DNA of 64,000 nt from Chrysophaeum taylorii (GCA_029834535.1 JAQMWT010000668.1:49288-113287), one strand, 5' to 3'; shown: positions 19,166 to 30,458, numbered from the stretch's first letter. A program made the numbers and translations. Notes: generated from the sequence alone by a model not told the origin.

Positions 19166-20290
19166 GGGACAAACCCCCCTCTTAGCAGTCGACATTTAAA
19201 GACAAACAAACAACCGCTGCTGCCAGCTGCTGAGTGCTGGGCTGAGATGTGTGCCCAGTACTTTGGCTACCCCTCTCCAGCTTGTTCGGGCCTCGTGGGC
19301 ACTCGCATTCTGGGCACTGACGTCGCTCTCGACGCTCACGGCAAGGTGCTTCTCACGCAGGCCAACCTTCTCAACCGCGGAGGAGCGCGGACCACCTGGC
19401 ATGACGGCCAGCTCGAGTGCGTCCACTGCAGCGTCAAAGAGGCCGGCATCCCAGCCCTGTCCGAGGTTTTCGGCATCTTTGCTGACGTCGTCGCCCCTAC
19501 CATTCGCACGCGCCTCTACGGCCGGTACCGAGGCAATCTCGCCCGACGTCAAGTCGTCCCAGACATCCTTACCACGCTCGACAACAAGGAGCAACTCTAC
19601 GACATCAAAACCCTCGCTTGGGGTTCGTTGTACACCGCCCACGCCCTCCATCCCTCCCACCCGTCGCCTGTCGATCGGCGCGCAGCGCAAGTCCACTCCG
19701 AATACCTCGCTCACGCCCGCGGCATCGACGCCATCATCCCCCAGCCGGGTACAGCACCACCGCCTGGCTTCTTGGGCCCTGTCGAACAGCGGCTACGTAG
19801 CTACGGCACCGTCGCCGGCCTCGTCTTTGGTGCCTTCGGTGAGGCCAGCGCGGCGTGCCACGCTCTCGCCCAAACATGCGCAGAGCGCATCGCTGCGCGA
19901 ACCTGGGTGGCAAGCGGCTGCGCCAACTTCACAGAGGCAAAGGCGGCCCAAACTCGCCGCATCTACCGTGAGTGGGGGATCGCCAACGCATTAGGCCGGG
20001 CTCGCTGTGCCCTCACCGCCCTCACCCATGTCGCCGCCTCGGGGAACACCACCCAGGCCGCCCGATCCCAGCAGGACGTCACCCTTCGTCGCACATACGT
20101 CCGGCGGCAGCATGCGTACGACCTACGGGCGGGGCCCGTCCTCTCTTCGCCTGCCCACGCCTCGGCGATGACCCCGACTAGGTCCCGCGTACTTATCTCT
20201 GCCCGTCAGGCACATCCCTCATACCCCACAAACCCACCCACATCCTTCATGCTCCCCACACACACCCCCCTCTTAGCAGTCGACATTTAA
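19166..20290 (+). pseudogene. LINE-like repeat, C-terminal PD-(D/E)XK-like ORF (copy a)
   Basis: An open frame of up to 388 residues ends at 20,288-20,290. A Cys-rich pair (CVHC) is followed by VVPDILTT, about ten residues, and LYDIKTL. The PD...D-x-K spacing fits a PD-(D/E)XK nuclease core. A conserved GLVFGAFGEAS segment and a helical tail follow. The stop TAA is followed by GACAAACAAAC. The repeat recurs at 23,278, 25,279, 27,966 and 29,476, mostly truncated at the 5' side with the same 3' end. That pattern is typical of target-primed retrotransposition. No reverse transcriptase is present in the window, so LINE identity is inferred from this end structure. Confidence 0.6.
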
Positions 20291-20776
20291 AGACAAACAA
20301 AAAACCCCTTCGTCGCACATACGTCCGGCGGCAGCGACCTTTAAAGACAAACAACATTCCGCATACCTATCTACGCCCGTCAGGCACATCCCTCCTACCC
20401 CACAAAACCACACATATCCTTCATGCACCACACACATACCCCCCCCTCTTAGCAGTCGACCTTTAAAGACAAACAAACATTTAAAGACAAACAAACACAC
20501 ACCCTTCATGCACCCCCCCCCCCCCCCCCTCTTAGCATTCGACCTTTAAAGACAAACAAGAACACCCTTCGTCGCACATACGTCCGGCGGCAGCATGCGT
20601 ACGACCTACGGGCGGGGCCCGTCCTCTCTTCGCCTGCCCCACGACTCGGCAATGACCCCGACTAGGTCCCGCGTACCTATCTACGCCCGTCAGGCACATC
20701 CCTCCTACCCCACAAAACCACACATATCCTTCATGCACCATCCCCCCCCCACTCTTGGCAGTCGACCTCTAAAGAC
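20291..20776 (+). repeat. Series of very short 5'-truncated copies of the LINE-like 3' end
   Basis: The 3' end CAGTCGACMTTTAAAGACAAAC occurs repeatedly in head-to-tail order (near 20,276, 20,340, 20,455, 20,480, 20,540 and, truncated by the gypsy LTR, 20,760). Each is preceded by a different length of the upstream C-rich sequence. A poly-C run lies at 20,512-20,529. Confidence 0.75.
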
Positions 20777-21098
20777 TGTGGCCGCAAAAACGTTCCCGAC
20801 CCGGGAGACAAAGGGGGTACTCACCGACACGCCGGAGACCTCAATGCTCGAGGTCAATACGGACTCGGGGTCGGTTACGCCGGCGCCACAACACTTGCCC
20901 ACGCTCACCAAGCCTCCCAACTTGAGGCTGGAGAGTTGATTTATGATAGCAAGATACTCTCTTATCGAGAGAACAGGGCGACGTCAGTAGGATAAAATCC
21001 CACGACATCATAAGGAAAGCAAGAAAAAAGGGATCCGTTGAACGGGTGTAAGCATTGAGAAGCGGGGTGAGCCTCTGCGGTCAGGAGTTACCGCCACA
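20777..21098 (-). mobile_element. Gypsy LTR (copy G1)
   Basis: A 322-bp LTR that, read on -, begins TGTGGCGGTAACTCC and ends GCGGCCACA, giving imperfect terminal inverted repeats of about 9 bp. It is the 3' LTR of the element fragment at 21,099-23,118 and sits inside a truncated LINE-like tail. Confidence 0.8.
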
Positions 21099-23118
21099 TG
21101 ACCCCCCTAGTTAGAATGCGAACTGCCCTCAGCGAGAGGTGCGACGAGAATCACGAGCCCTGGCTGAATGAGCATCTCGGGAACGGATTTTCTCGTAGAC
21201 GCGTTCGACGACGGGTTCGGGGACGCGTCCACTACGCAGAGTGAACTTGGGAATCAACACATCGATCTCGTGCGGAGCGAAGTCGGTGACACAGGGAGTG
21301 GTACTGCTGCTGACCTTGGACATATCGATGAAACTGCGACCGTCCACGTCCTTGTAATCTGGCTTGAGCTTGCGAGTAGAGAGATGCGAGGTGGGCTTGT
21401 AGTAGGAGACCTTGTCTTGCGGACCGAGATCAGAGTCGAAATGCAGAGCTACTCGCTCGTTAGCGTAATCATAAGGCTATAAACTTCAGCCACGTAGATC
21501 TTCTTGCGCCAATCGGACCGTTTGCGATCGGGGATCCGAAAGACAACGAACTTACCGTGCTTAAAATCGCCCCGAAAGGCTTCCTTGGGCTTAGGCACGG
21601 CTCGATCGACCACTGGAGAAACCATCACAGGGGTGATCTGACTAACATGAACAGAACGGCGTTCGGGCGGAGAGTCGAGTGACTCGATATTGTAGGTGAC
21701 AGGACACAGGCGTTCCACGACAATAAACGGGCCGCGCCATTCCGGTCGAAGCTTGTTCTGAAGAAAAGGAATGTAGAGCAAAACATGCGATCCCTCTTCA
21801 TACTCAACATCAACATGGTCCGCATTGTAAGCAAGCCTTTGCTCCCGGAGATCTTTCTTGCGAGCATCATTCACCGTAGCGGTGTAGAACTTCAATTTCG
21901 CGCGGGTCTCCGAAACAACATCATAGCGAGTTTTCGGCAAACGTCGGGCGTCCAGATCCATGATCGTGTAATCAGTCGGCAGCAGAGGCTGTCGATTGAG
22001 GCGAAGCATGAACGGAGAAATCTGCGTACCCGGGATGAACTTGCGATTATAGCAGAACGCGATATATTATGCAAAAGCAGGCCAGTCCGTGATGTGCCGG
22101 TCCTGAAGGCACGCACGGAGAAAGGCCTTGATAAAGCGGTTGACCCGCTCAGCCGGATTCGCTTGAGCATGATACGGAATCGTAGTGCTATACCGCATGT
22201 TCAATAGCTGACAAAACTCTCCCATCAACTTGTTGACGAACTCTTTACCATTGTCGGTATGAATCTTCAGAGGCAAGTGCCCCTTGAGCAAGATATTCGC
22301 GACCAAAGACTCGAGGATCGCCTCAGCAGTCTTATGACCCAGCACGTCGAGAATCAGGAAATGAGAAAATGGATCGAAGAACACCAGGAGATACGTCTCG
22401 GGACCTGCACTGGACAAAGGTCCAAACAGATCCATGCAGAGGACGGCGCAGTCGCCGTCATACACCGGTTGCGGAAGAAGGCCAGCTCTCTTGGGTTCTG
22501 GCGTGCGGGACTTCTTACACACCAAACATCCAGCGATGTATCTGCCCACTTCATTTGACATGTGGGGCCACCAAAAACGTTCAAGTGTCGATTGCACGGT
22601 ACTGCCACGACCCATGTGACCACCATTGAGAGGGGTATCATGGTAAAGTCGGATGATGCGCTTCCGCAAGGTGCGGGGAGCGACTATCATTGGATGAACA
22701 TCAGGTGCGACACGGTAGAGGACACTCTTCACAACTTTATCGCGAATGTTAGCCTCTTGTCGGCGAACAGTATGCCCCTGAGCCATGCGATGGCGAATGT
22801 CTTCGCACGTGGCGTCAGTGATCTGTTCCTTGGCAATCTCTTCCAAAGTAAAATTATCCGGAATCTTGTCGATGTACTCTTGGTAATCATTGGCATCTCG
22901 GAAAATAATCGGTGGGGATCGCACGCGCTTCTTCTGACGTTGTCTCGTGGGGTGAGACGTAGCCAACTGCATCGGGTTGTCGCGATCATCTTCTTCTTCC
23001 TCCTCAGGGAACTCAGTCGTGATAAACGATAAATGACATGACATCCAGCTAGTGGTACTCCTTTGCCATCAATGGGCCGAGGAAGTTCTTGGCACACCAC
23101 ATAGGCATGATTCCAGAG
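21099..23118 (-). pseudogene. Ty3/gypsy integrase and C-terminal region (copy G1)
   Basis: The frame 22,067-23,044 carries the integrase zinc-binding region (LYHDTPLNGGHMG, later GCLVCKKS) and the catalytic core: Asp in CMDLFGP, Asp in HTDNGKEF and Glu in PAERVNR. After a frameshift near 22,040, 21,449-22,009 encodes the GPY/F-type C-terminal domain (LRPEWRGPFIV, HVSQITPV). The frame 21,129-21,347 encodes the conserved tail PCVTDFAPHEIDVL. The copy is truncated at about 23,118, within the segment between RNase H and integrase. A polypurine tract precedes the 3' LTR. Confidence 0.88.
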
Positions 23119-23254
23119 AGCTGACTCGTAATGTACACGACACTCTGGAGCTCTTCGCACCTTTTTTCACACACCATCTTCATGAGGGTTTTCTCTCCGA
23201 ATTTATACTGCGTTCCCTCATGCTTACCCCCGCCCTTCGCATTGTTTTCTTATA
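23110..23254 (+). repeat. Fragment shared with the AT-rich element at 43,840-44,030
   Basis: Contains CCAGAGAGCT, CGACACTCTGGA and GAGGGTTTTCTCTCCG in the same order as in 43,855-43,935. This suggests the end of another retroelement of the AT-rich family. Confidence 0.5.
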
Positions 23255-23277
23255 TCCTTACTACTAATCGACAGATG
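23255..23277 (+). repeat. Conserved Z block (target or tail junction)
   Basis: TCCTTACTACTAATCGACAG followed by ATG and a (TTTGTCTG)n run. Near-identical blocks occur at 25,257, 27,656, 27,943, 30,203, 45,479 and 46,494, always joining a Helitron or LINE-like unit to its neighbour. Confidence 0.8.
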
Positions 23278-24243
23278 TTTGTCTGTCTGTCTGTCTGTCT
23301 GTTTGTTTGTTTGTTTGTCTTTAAATGTCGACTGCTAAGAGGGGTGTGTGTGTGGGGAGCATGAAGGATGTGTTTGTTTGTCTTTAAATGTCGACTGCTA
23401 AGAGGGGTGTGTGTTGGGAGCATGAAGGATGGGGGTGGGTGTGTGGGGTAGGAGGGATGTGCCTGACGGGCAGAGATAAGTACGCGGGACCTAGTCGGGG
23501 TCATCGCCGAGTCGTGGGACAGGCGAAGAGAGGACGGGCACGTGTTTGTTTGTCTTTAAATGTCGACTGCTAAGAGGGGGGGTTGTGTGGGGAGCATGAT
23601 GGATGTAGGTGGGTTTGTGGGGTATGAGGGATGTGCCTGACGGGCGGAGATAAGTACGCGGGACCTAGTCGGGGTCATCGCCGAGGCGTGGGGCAGGCGA
23701 AGAGAGGACGGGCCCCGCCCGTAGGTCGTACGCATGCTGCCGCCGGACGTATGTGCGACGAAGGGTGGCGTCCTGCTGGGATCGGGCGGCCTGGGTGGGG
23801 TTCCCCGAGGCGGCGACATGGGTGAGGGCGGTGAGGGCACAGCGAGCCCGGCCTAATGCGTTGGCGATCCCCCACTCACGGTAGATGCGGCGAGTTTGGG
23901 CCGCCTTTGCCTCTGTGAAGTTGGCGCAGCCGCTTGCCACCCAGGTTCGCGCAGCGATGCGCTCTGCGCATGTTTGGGCGAGAGCGTGGCACGCCGCGCT
24001 GGCCTCACCGAAGGCACCAAAGACGAGGCCGGCGACGGTGCCGTAGCTACGTAGCCGCTGTTCGACAGGGCCCAAGAAGCCAGGCGGTGGTGCTGTACCC
24101 GGCTGGGGGATGATGGCGTCGATGCCGCGGGCGTTAGCGAGGTATTCGGAGTGGACTTGCGCTGCGCGCCGATCGACAGGCGACGGGTGGGAGGGATGGA
24201 GAGCGTGGGCGGTGTAGAACGAACCCCAAGCGAGGGTTTTGAT
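23278..24243 (-). pseudogene. LINE-like repeat, copy c
   Basis: Homologous to 19,600-20,290 in inverse orientation. It includes the GLVFGAFGEAS segment and the tail, preceded (at lower coordinates) by several extra truncated 3' ends. It stops at about 24,243, within the sequence for YDIKTL, where a Helitron fragment begins. Confidence 0.75.
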
Positions 24244-25256
24244 GTCGTGTGTGTTTGTCCCTCGATTTAGGGTAAGGATCAGGTAGGCCCGCGAGCCAGA
24301 CAGTGATCCTCCTAGCCGTCTACGGCGACCTCGCAGACTATTTCCACGACCCGCGGCGGCTCTTTCAGCGCGCCATTCTCACGCCCCGTCGAAACGATGT
24401 TGTCGATGCTGACAACGCGCGCATGACCGCGGCCTTTTTTTCCCGGAGACGAGGCGTCGGAGTTCTTTTCGGCAGACTAGGTTGGGTCGGAAGACGACGC
24501 CTCGCTCTTTACAGTCGAGTTTCGACTCCCTGACAACCAACGGCATGCTGACTTTGATCGCGAGCTTAAAGTCTTCGCAACCTCGACCCGTCGCACGGCC
24601 ACTGCAACGGTACCAGATACATGATCGATCGTGTCGTTGTCACCGAGGCTCCTCCAACCTGTATCCCTTAAGGCCCGCCGACGCCAAACGATCACCAAGA
24701 GCCAGGGCCAGACGCCCCGCGAGGTCGGCGTCCTCTTGGCGAAGCCCGTCTTCTGCCACGTCCAGCTCTACGTGGCTCTCTGTCGATCGGCAACCCCGAG
24801 GATATCCTCTTCTGGGTCGACGACTCCACCCTACCCCACACGTGCTGCGCAATACCGATAAGCCCCCTCCCGGCGTCTACACGCGCACTATAGGTTAACT
24901 TACGGGGACCAGGTGAACTTCCTGGAACCAGGTGAACTTACTGAGATTAGAGATTGGGATTAGGTGAACTTAGTGACCAGGTGAACTTACTGAGACCAAG
25001 TGTGAACTTACTGGGGCTTTTAGAGTAAACTCAAAGCTTGGCGGCGTGTGCGGATCAAAGCAGCTTAGATTGGCGGGGGTGAGAGCGACGAGCTCAAAGG
25101 AGAGTGGGGTGAGTGGGTGTGGGTTTACGCCGAACTATAGAGATTGGGTTTACGCCGAATTTACTGGGGTTAGAGATTGGGACTAGGTGAACTTAGCGGG
25201 GTGAAAATGCTGGGGTTAGAGATTCGGACTAGGTGAACTTGCTGGCCTGCACTTGT
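24244..25256 (+). mobile_element. Helitron helicase fragment U2 with iteron-like repeats
   Basis: Same unit as U1, inverted. Helicase motifs run from 24,300 to about 24,860. The subterminal GTGAACTTACTGG-type repeats fill about 24,890-25,250, and the unit ends ...GGCCTGCACTTGT. The helicase frame has a TAG at 24,478-24,480 and further frame changes. Confidence 0.75.
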
Positions 25257-26112
25257 CCTAACTACTAATCGACAGATGTTTGTCTGTCTGTCTGTCTGTC
25301 TGTTTGTTTGTTTGTCTTTAAATGTCGACTGCTAAGAGGGGGGTGTGTGTGGGGCATGAAGGATGTGGGTGGGTTTGTGGGGTATGAGGGATGTGCCTTT
25401 GTTTGTCTTTAAATGTCGACTGCTAAGAGGGGGCCTTTGTTTGTTTTTAAATGTCGACTGCTAAGAGGGGGGTGTGTGTGGGGAGCATGAAGGATGTGGG
25501 TGGGTTTGTGGGGTATGAGGGATGTGCCTTTGTTTGTCTTTAAATGTCGACTGCTAAGAGGGGGCCTTTGTTTGTTTTTAAATGTCGACTGCTAAGAGGG
25601 GGGTGTGTGTGGGGAGCATGAAGGATGTAGGTGGGTTTGTGGGGTATGAGGGATGTGCCTGACGGGCGGAGATAAGTACGCGGGACCTAGTCGGGGTCAT
25701 CGCCGAGGCGTGGGGTAGGCGAAGAGAGGACGGGCCCCGCCCGTAGGTCGTACGCATGCTGCCGCCGGACGTATGTGCGACGAAGGGTGACGTCCTGCTG
25801 GGATCGGGCGGCCTGGGTGGGGTTCCCCGAGGCGGCGACATGGGTGAGGGCGGTGAGGGCACAGCGAGCCCGGCCTAATGCGTTGGCGATCCCCCACTCA
25901 CGGTAGATGCGGCGAGTTTGGGCCGCCTTTGCCTCTGTGAAGTTGGCGCAGCGCTTGCCACCCAGGTTCGCGCAGCGATGCGCTCTGCGCATGTTTGGGC
26001 GAGAGCGTGGCACGCCGCGCTGGCCTCACCGAAGGCACCAAAGACGAGGCCGGCGACGGTGCCGTAGCTACGTAGCCGCTGTTCGACAGGGCCCAAGAAG
26101 CCAGGCGGTGGT
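25257..26112 (-). pseudogene. LINE-like repeat, copy d, with repeated truncated ends
   Basis: Starts with a Z block and (TTTGTCTG)n. It then holds several short truncated 3' ends (near 25,315, 25,405, 25,445, 25,540 and 25,575), then a longer copy whose frame covers the GFLGPVEQRLRSYG to tail region. It ends where U3 begins. Confidence 0.75.
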
Positions 26113-27062
26113 GTTGTCCCTCGATTTAGGGTAAGGATCAGGCAGGCGCGCGAGCCAGACAGTGATCCTCCAAGCCGTCTACGGCGACCTCGCAGACTGT
26201 TTCCACGACCCGCGGCGGCTCTTTCAGCGCGCCATTCTCACGCCCCGTCGAAACGATGTTGTCGATGCTGACAACGCGCGCATGACCGCGGCCTTTTTTT
26301 CCCGGAGACGAGGCGTCGGAGTTCTTTTCGGCAGACTAGGTTGGGTCGGAAGCCGACGCCTCGCTCTTTGCAGTCGAGTTTTCGACCCCCTGACAACCAA
26401 CGGCACGCTGACTTTGATCGCGAGCTTAAAGTCTTCGCAATCTCGACCCGTCGCACGGCCACTGCAACGGTACCAGATACATGATCGATCGTGTCGTGTC
26501 ACCGAGGCTCCTCCAACCTGTATCCCTTAAGGCCCGCCGACGCCAAACGATCAACAAGAGCCAGGGCCAGACGCCCCGCGAGGTCGGCGTCCTCTTGGCG
26601 AAGCCCGTCTTCTGTCACGTCCAGCGCTACGTGCCTCTCTGTCGATCGGCAGCCCCGAGAATATGCTCTTCTGAGTCGACGACTCCACGCTACCCCACAC
26701 GTACTGCGCAATACCGACAAGCCCCCTCCCGGCGTCTACACGCGCACTGTAGGTGAACTTACTGGGACAAGATGAACTTACTGGGGTTAGAGATTGGGAC
26801 TATGTGAATATAGTGGCCAGGTGAGCTTACTGAGACCAGGTGAACTTACTGGGTTTTTTAGAGTAAACTCAAGGATTGGCGGCGCGTGCGGATCAAAGCA
26901 GCTTGGATTGGCGGGGGTGAGAGCGACGAGCTCAAAGGAGTGGGTGTGAGCACGAGCGGGTTTACGCCGAACTTACGGGGGTTAGAGATTTGGACTAGGT
27001 GAACTTACTGACCAGGTGAACTTACTGGGACCAGGTGACCAGGTGAACTTACTGGGGTTAGA
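26113..27062 (+). mobile_element. Helitron helicase fragment U3
   Basis: Same helicase segment and subterminal repeats as U2, with the shared TAG at 26,337-26,339. Its end is cut by U4 in opposite orientation. Confidence 0.75.
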
Positions 27063-27678
27063 GACGACTCAGAAGAGCATATTCTCGGGGTTGCCGATCG
27101 ACAGAGAGCCACGTAGAGCTGGACGTGGCAGAAGACGGGCTTGGGCAAGAGGACGCCGACCTCGCGGGGCGTCTGGCCCTGGCTCTTGTTGATCGTTGGC
27201 GTAGGCGGGCCTTAAGGGATACAGGTTGGAGGAGCCTCGGTGACAACGACACGATCGATCATGTATCTGGTACCGTTGCAGTGGCCGTGGGACGGGTCGA
27301 GGTTGCGAAGACTTTAAGCTCGCGATCAAAGTCAGCATGCCGTTGGTTGTCAGGGAGTTGAAAACTCGACTGTAAAGAGCGAGGCGTCGTCTTCCGACCC
27401 AACCTAGTCTCCCGAAAAAGAACTCCGACGCCTCGTCTCCGGGGAAAAAAGGCCGCGGTCATGCGCGCGTTGTCAGCATCGACAACATCGTTTCGACGGG
27501 GCGTGAGAATGGCGTGCTGAAAGAGCCGCCGCGGGTCGTGGAAATAGTCTGCGAGGTCGCCGTAGACGGCTTGGATGATCAATGCCTGCCTGGCTCGCGG
27601 GCCTACCTGATCCTTACCCTAAATCGGGGAACAGACAAACAGACAAACAGACAAACATCTGTCGATTAGTAGTAAGGA
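27063..27678 (-). mobile_element. Helitron helicase fragment U4
   Basis: Contains the segment from the C-terminal helicase motifs back to the 5' junction, then (ACAGACAA)n and the Z block at 27,656-27,678. It lacks the subterminal repeats. Confidence 0.7.
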
Positions 27679-27965
27679 TTCCGACCCAGCCTAGTCCCCC
27701 GAAAAAGAACTCCGACGCCTCGTCTCCGGGGAAAAAAGGCCGCGGTCATGCGCGCGTTGTCAGCATCGACAACATCGCTTCGACGGGGCGTGAGAATGGC
27801 GCGCTGAAAGAGCCGCCGCGGGTCGTGGAAATAGTCTGCGAGGTCGCCGTAGACGGCTTGGAGGATCAATGCCTGCCTGGCTCGCGGGCCTACCTGATCC
27901 TTACCCTATATCGGGGGACAGACAAACAGACAAACAGACAAACATCTGTCGATTAGTAGTAAGGA
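27679..27965 (-). mobile_element. Helitron helicase fragment U5, short
   Basis: Only the N-terminal part of the helicase segment, ending in (ACAGACAA)n and a Z block at 27,943-27,965. Confidence 0.7.
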
Positions 27966-28150
27966 CTGCTAAGAGGGGGGGTGTTTGTCTTTAAATGTCG
28001 ACTGCTAAGAGGGGTGTGTGTGTGGGGCATGTTTGTCTTTAAATGTCGACTGCTAAGAGGGGGGGGTGTGTGGGGAGCATGAAGGATGTGGGTGGGTTTG
28101 TGGGGTATGAGGGATGTGCCTGACGGGCGGAGATAAGTACGCGGGACCAT
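27966..28150 (-). repeat. LINE-like repeat, three truncated copies (e)
   Basis: Successive 3' ends of the LINE-like repeat (GTCTTTAAATGTCGACTGC) near 27,985, 28,030 and later, followed by a slightly longer copy. Confidence 0.7.
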
Positions 28151-28905
28151 GTTTGTCCCTCGACTTTGGGTAAGGATCAGGTTCGCCCGCGAGCCAGACA
28201 GTGATCCTCCAAGCCGTCTACGGCGACCTCGCAGACTATTTCCACGACCCGCGGCGGCTCTTTCGGCGCGCCATTCTCACGCCCCGTCGAAACGATGTTG
28301 TCGATGCTGACAACGCCGCGCGCATGACCGCGGCCTTTTTTTCCCGGAGACGAGGCGTCGGAGTTCTTTTCGGCCGACTAGGTTGGATCGGAAGACGACG
28401 CCTCGCTCTTTACAGTCGAGTTTTCAACTCCCTGACAACCAACGGCATGCTTACTTTGATCGCGAGCTTAAAGTCTTCGCAACCTCGACCCGTCGCACGG
28501 CCACTGCAACGGTACCAGATACATGATCGATCGTGTCCTGTCACCGAGGCTCCTCCAACCTGTATCCCTTAAGGCCCGCCGACGCCAAACGATCACCAAG
28601 AGCCAAGGCCAGACGCCCCGCGAGGTCGGCGTCCTCTTGGCGAAGCCCGTCTTCTGCCACGTCCAGCTCTACGTGGCTCTCTGTCGATCGGCAACCTCGA
28701 GGATATCCTCTTCTTGGTCGACGACTCCACCCTACCCCACACGTGCTGCGCAATACCGATAAGCCCCCTCCCGGCGTCTACACGCGCACTATAGGTTAAC
28801 TTACTGGGACCAGGTGAACTTACTGGAACCAGGTGGACTTACTGGGGTTAGAGATTGGGACTAGGTGAACTTAGTGACCAGGTGAACTTACTGAGACCAA
28901 GTGTG
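28151..28905 (+). mobile_element. Helitron helicase fragment U6
   Basis: Helicase segment with the shared TAG at 28,379-28,381. Only the first subterminal repeats remain before U7 starts in opposite orientation. Confidence 0.72.
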
Positions 28906-29475
28906 TGACCCAGAAGAGGATATCCTCGGGGTTGCCGATGGACAGAGAGCCACGTAGAGCTGGACGTGGCAGAAGACGGGCTTCGCCAAGAGGACGCCGA
29001 CCTCGCGGGGCGTCTGGCCCTGGCTCTTGGTGGTCGTTTGGCGTCGGCGGGCCTTAAGGGATACAGGTTGGAGGAGCCTCGGTGACAACGACACGATCGA
29101 TCATGTATCTGGTACCGTTGCAGTGGCCGTGCGACGGGTCGAGGTTGCGAAGACTTTACGCTCGCGATCAAAGTCAGCATGCCGTTGGTTGTCAGGGAGT
29201 TCAAAACTCGACGCTTGAGAGCGAGGCGTCGTCTTCCGACCCAACCTAGTCTGCCGAAAAGAACTCCGACGCCTCGTCTCCGGGAAAAAAAGGTCGCGGT
29301 CATGCGCGCGTTGTCAGCATCGACAACATCGTTTCGACGGGGCGTGAGAATGGCGCGCTGAAAGAGCCGCCGCGGGTCGTGGAAACAGTCTGCGAGGTCG
29401 CCGTAGACGGCTCGGATGATCAATGCCTGCCTGGCTCGCGGGCCTACCTGATCCTTACCCTAAATCGAGGGACAA
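28906..29475 (-). mobile_element. Helitron helicase fragment U7
   Basis: Opposite orientation to U6. It covers the helicase segment back to its 5' junction (CCTTACCCTAAATCGAGGG) and joins the next LINE-like copy. Confidence 0.72.
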
Positions 29476-29807
29476 ACAACCCCCTCTTAGCAGTCGACAT
29501 TTAAAGACAAACAGGCCGGGCTCGCTGTGCCCTCACCGCCCTCACCCATGTCGCCGCCTCGGGGAACCCCACCCAGGCCGCCCGATCCCAGCAGGACGTC
29601 ACCATTCGTCGCACATACGTCCGGCGGCAGCATGCGTACGACCTCCGGGCGGGGCCCGTCCTCTCTTCGCCTGCCCCACGACTCGGCAATGACCCCGACT
29701 AGGTCCCGCATACTTATCTCCGCCCGTCAGGCACATCCCTCCTACCCCACAAACCCACCCACATCCTTCATGCTCCCCACGCACACCCCCCTCTTAGCAG
29801 TCGACAT
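29476..29807 (+). pseudogene. LINE-like repeat, copy f
   Basis: A short truncated 3' end is followed by a longer copy of the C-terminal region. The stop and tail run directly into a long (AAAC)n array. Confidence 0.75.
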
Positions 29808-30202
29808 TCAAAGACAAACAAACAAACAAACAAACAAACAAACAACCAAACCAACAAAACAAACAAACAAACAAACAAACAAACAAACAAACAAACAAAC
29901 AAACAAACAAACAAACAAACAAACAAACAAACAAACAAACAAACAAACAAACAAACAAACAAACAAACAAACAAACAAACAAACAAACAAACAAACAAAC
30001 CAACCAAACAAACAAACCAACCAAACAAACAAAACAAACAAACAAACAAACAAACAAACCAACCAACAAACCAACCAAACAAACAAACCCAACCAAACAA
30101 ACCCAACCAAACAAACAAAACAAACAAACAAACAAACAAAAAAACAAACAAACAAACAAACCAACCAACAAACCAATCAAACAAACAAAACAAACAAACA
30201 AA
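29808..30202 (+). repeat. (AAAC)n microsatellite, about 395 bp
   Basis: Almost pure AAAC units with scattered AACC and AAAAC variants. It extends the tail of the LINE-like copy f and ends at a Z block (30,203-30,225). The open frames read from it on both strands are artefacts. Confidence 0.95.
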
Positions 30203-30225
30203 CATCTGTCGATTAGTAGTAAGGA

Positions 30226-30458
30226 TCACCCGACACTAAACATTACCCGTTCGTTCGAAACTCAGATTCCGCAGCTAGGAAGGTTCAGCAGAGCCAAGTC
30301 GAAGGTGGCCAAGCGCCCTAAGGCATGGAAGGAGCTTGGGCGGGCCCCTATGACAGCCCGGGAGAAGGGGCCGCGAGAAAAAGCGGCTCCAAAGCGAGTT
30401 TTAAACAAGAATACGGGTGCGTTGGGCGCGGAAAAGGGACGCCAGCAGCAGCAAGTCT
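30226..30458 (+). pseudogene. Lys/Arg-rich coding fragment cut by a gypsy LTR
   Basis: One continuous frame from 30,226 encodes a natural-looking basic segment (SKVAKRPKAWKELGRAPMTA, then many Lys and Gln). It stops at the LTR boundary at 30,459. The upstream side is bounded by the LINE-like tail. It may be a host exon or part of another element split by the insertions. No family is recognised. Confidence 0.4.

Noticed and set aside
24890-25256. Regular repeats resembling a CRISPR array
   Set aside because: Spacing is irregular, spacers are not unique, and the repeats recur at the end of every Helitron unit in a eukaryotic context.
29768-30229. Long open frames of Leu/Phe/Val/Cys on - and Lys/Gln/Thr/Asn on +
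   Set aside because: They are translations of the (AAAC)n microsatellite and carry no protein signal.
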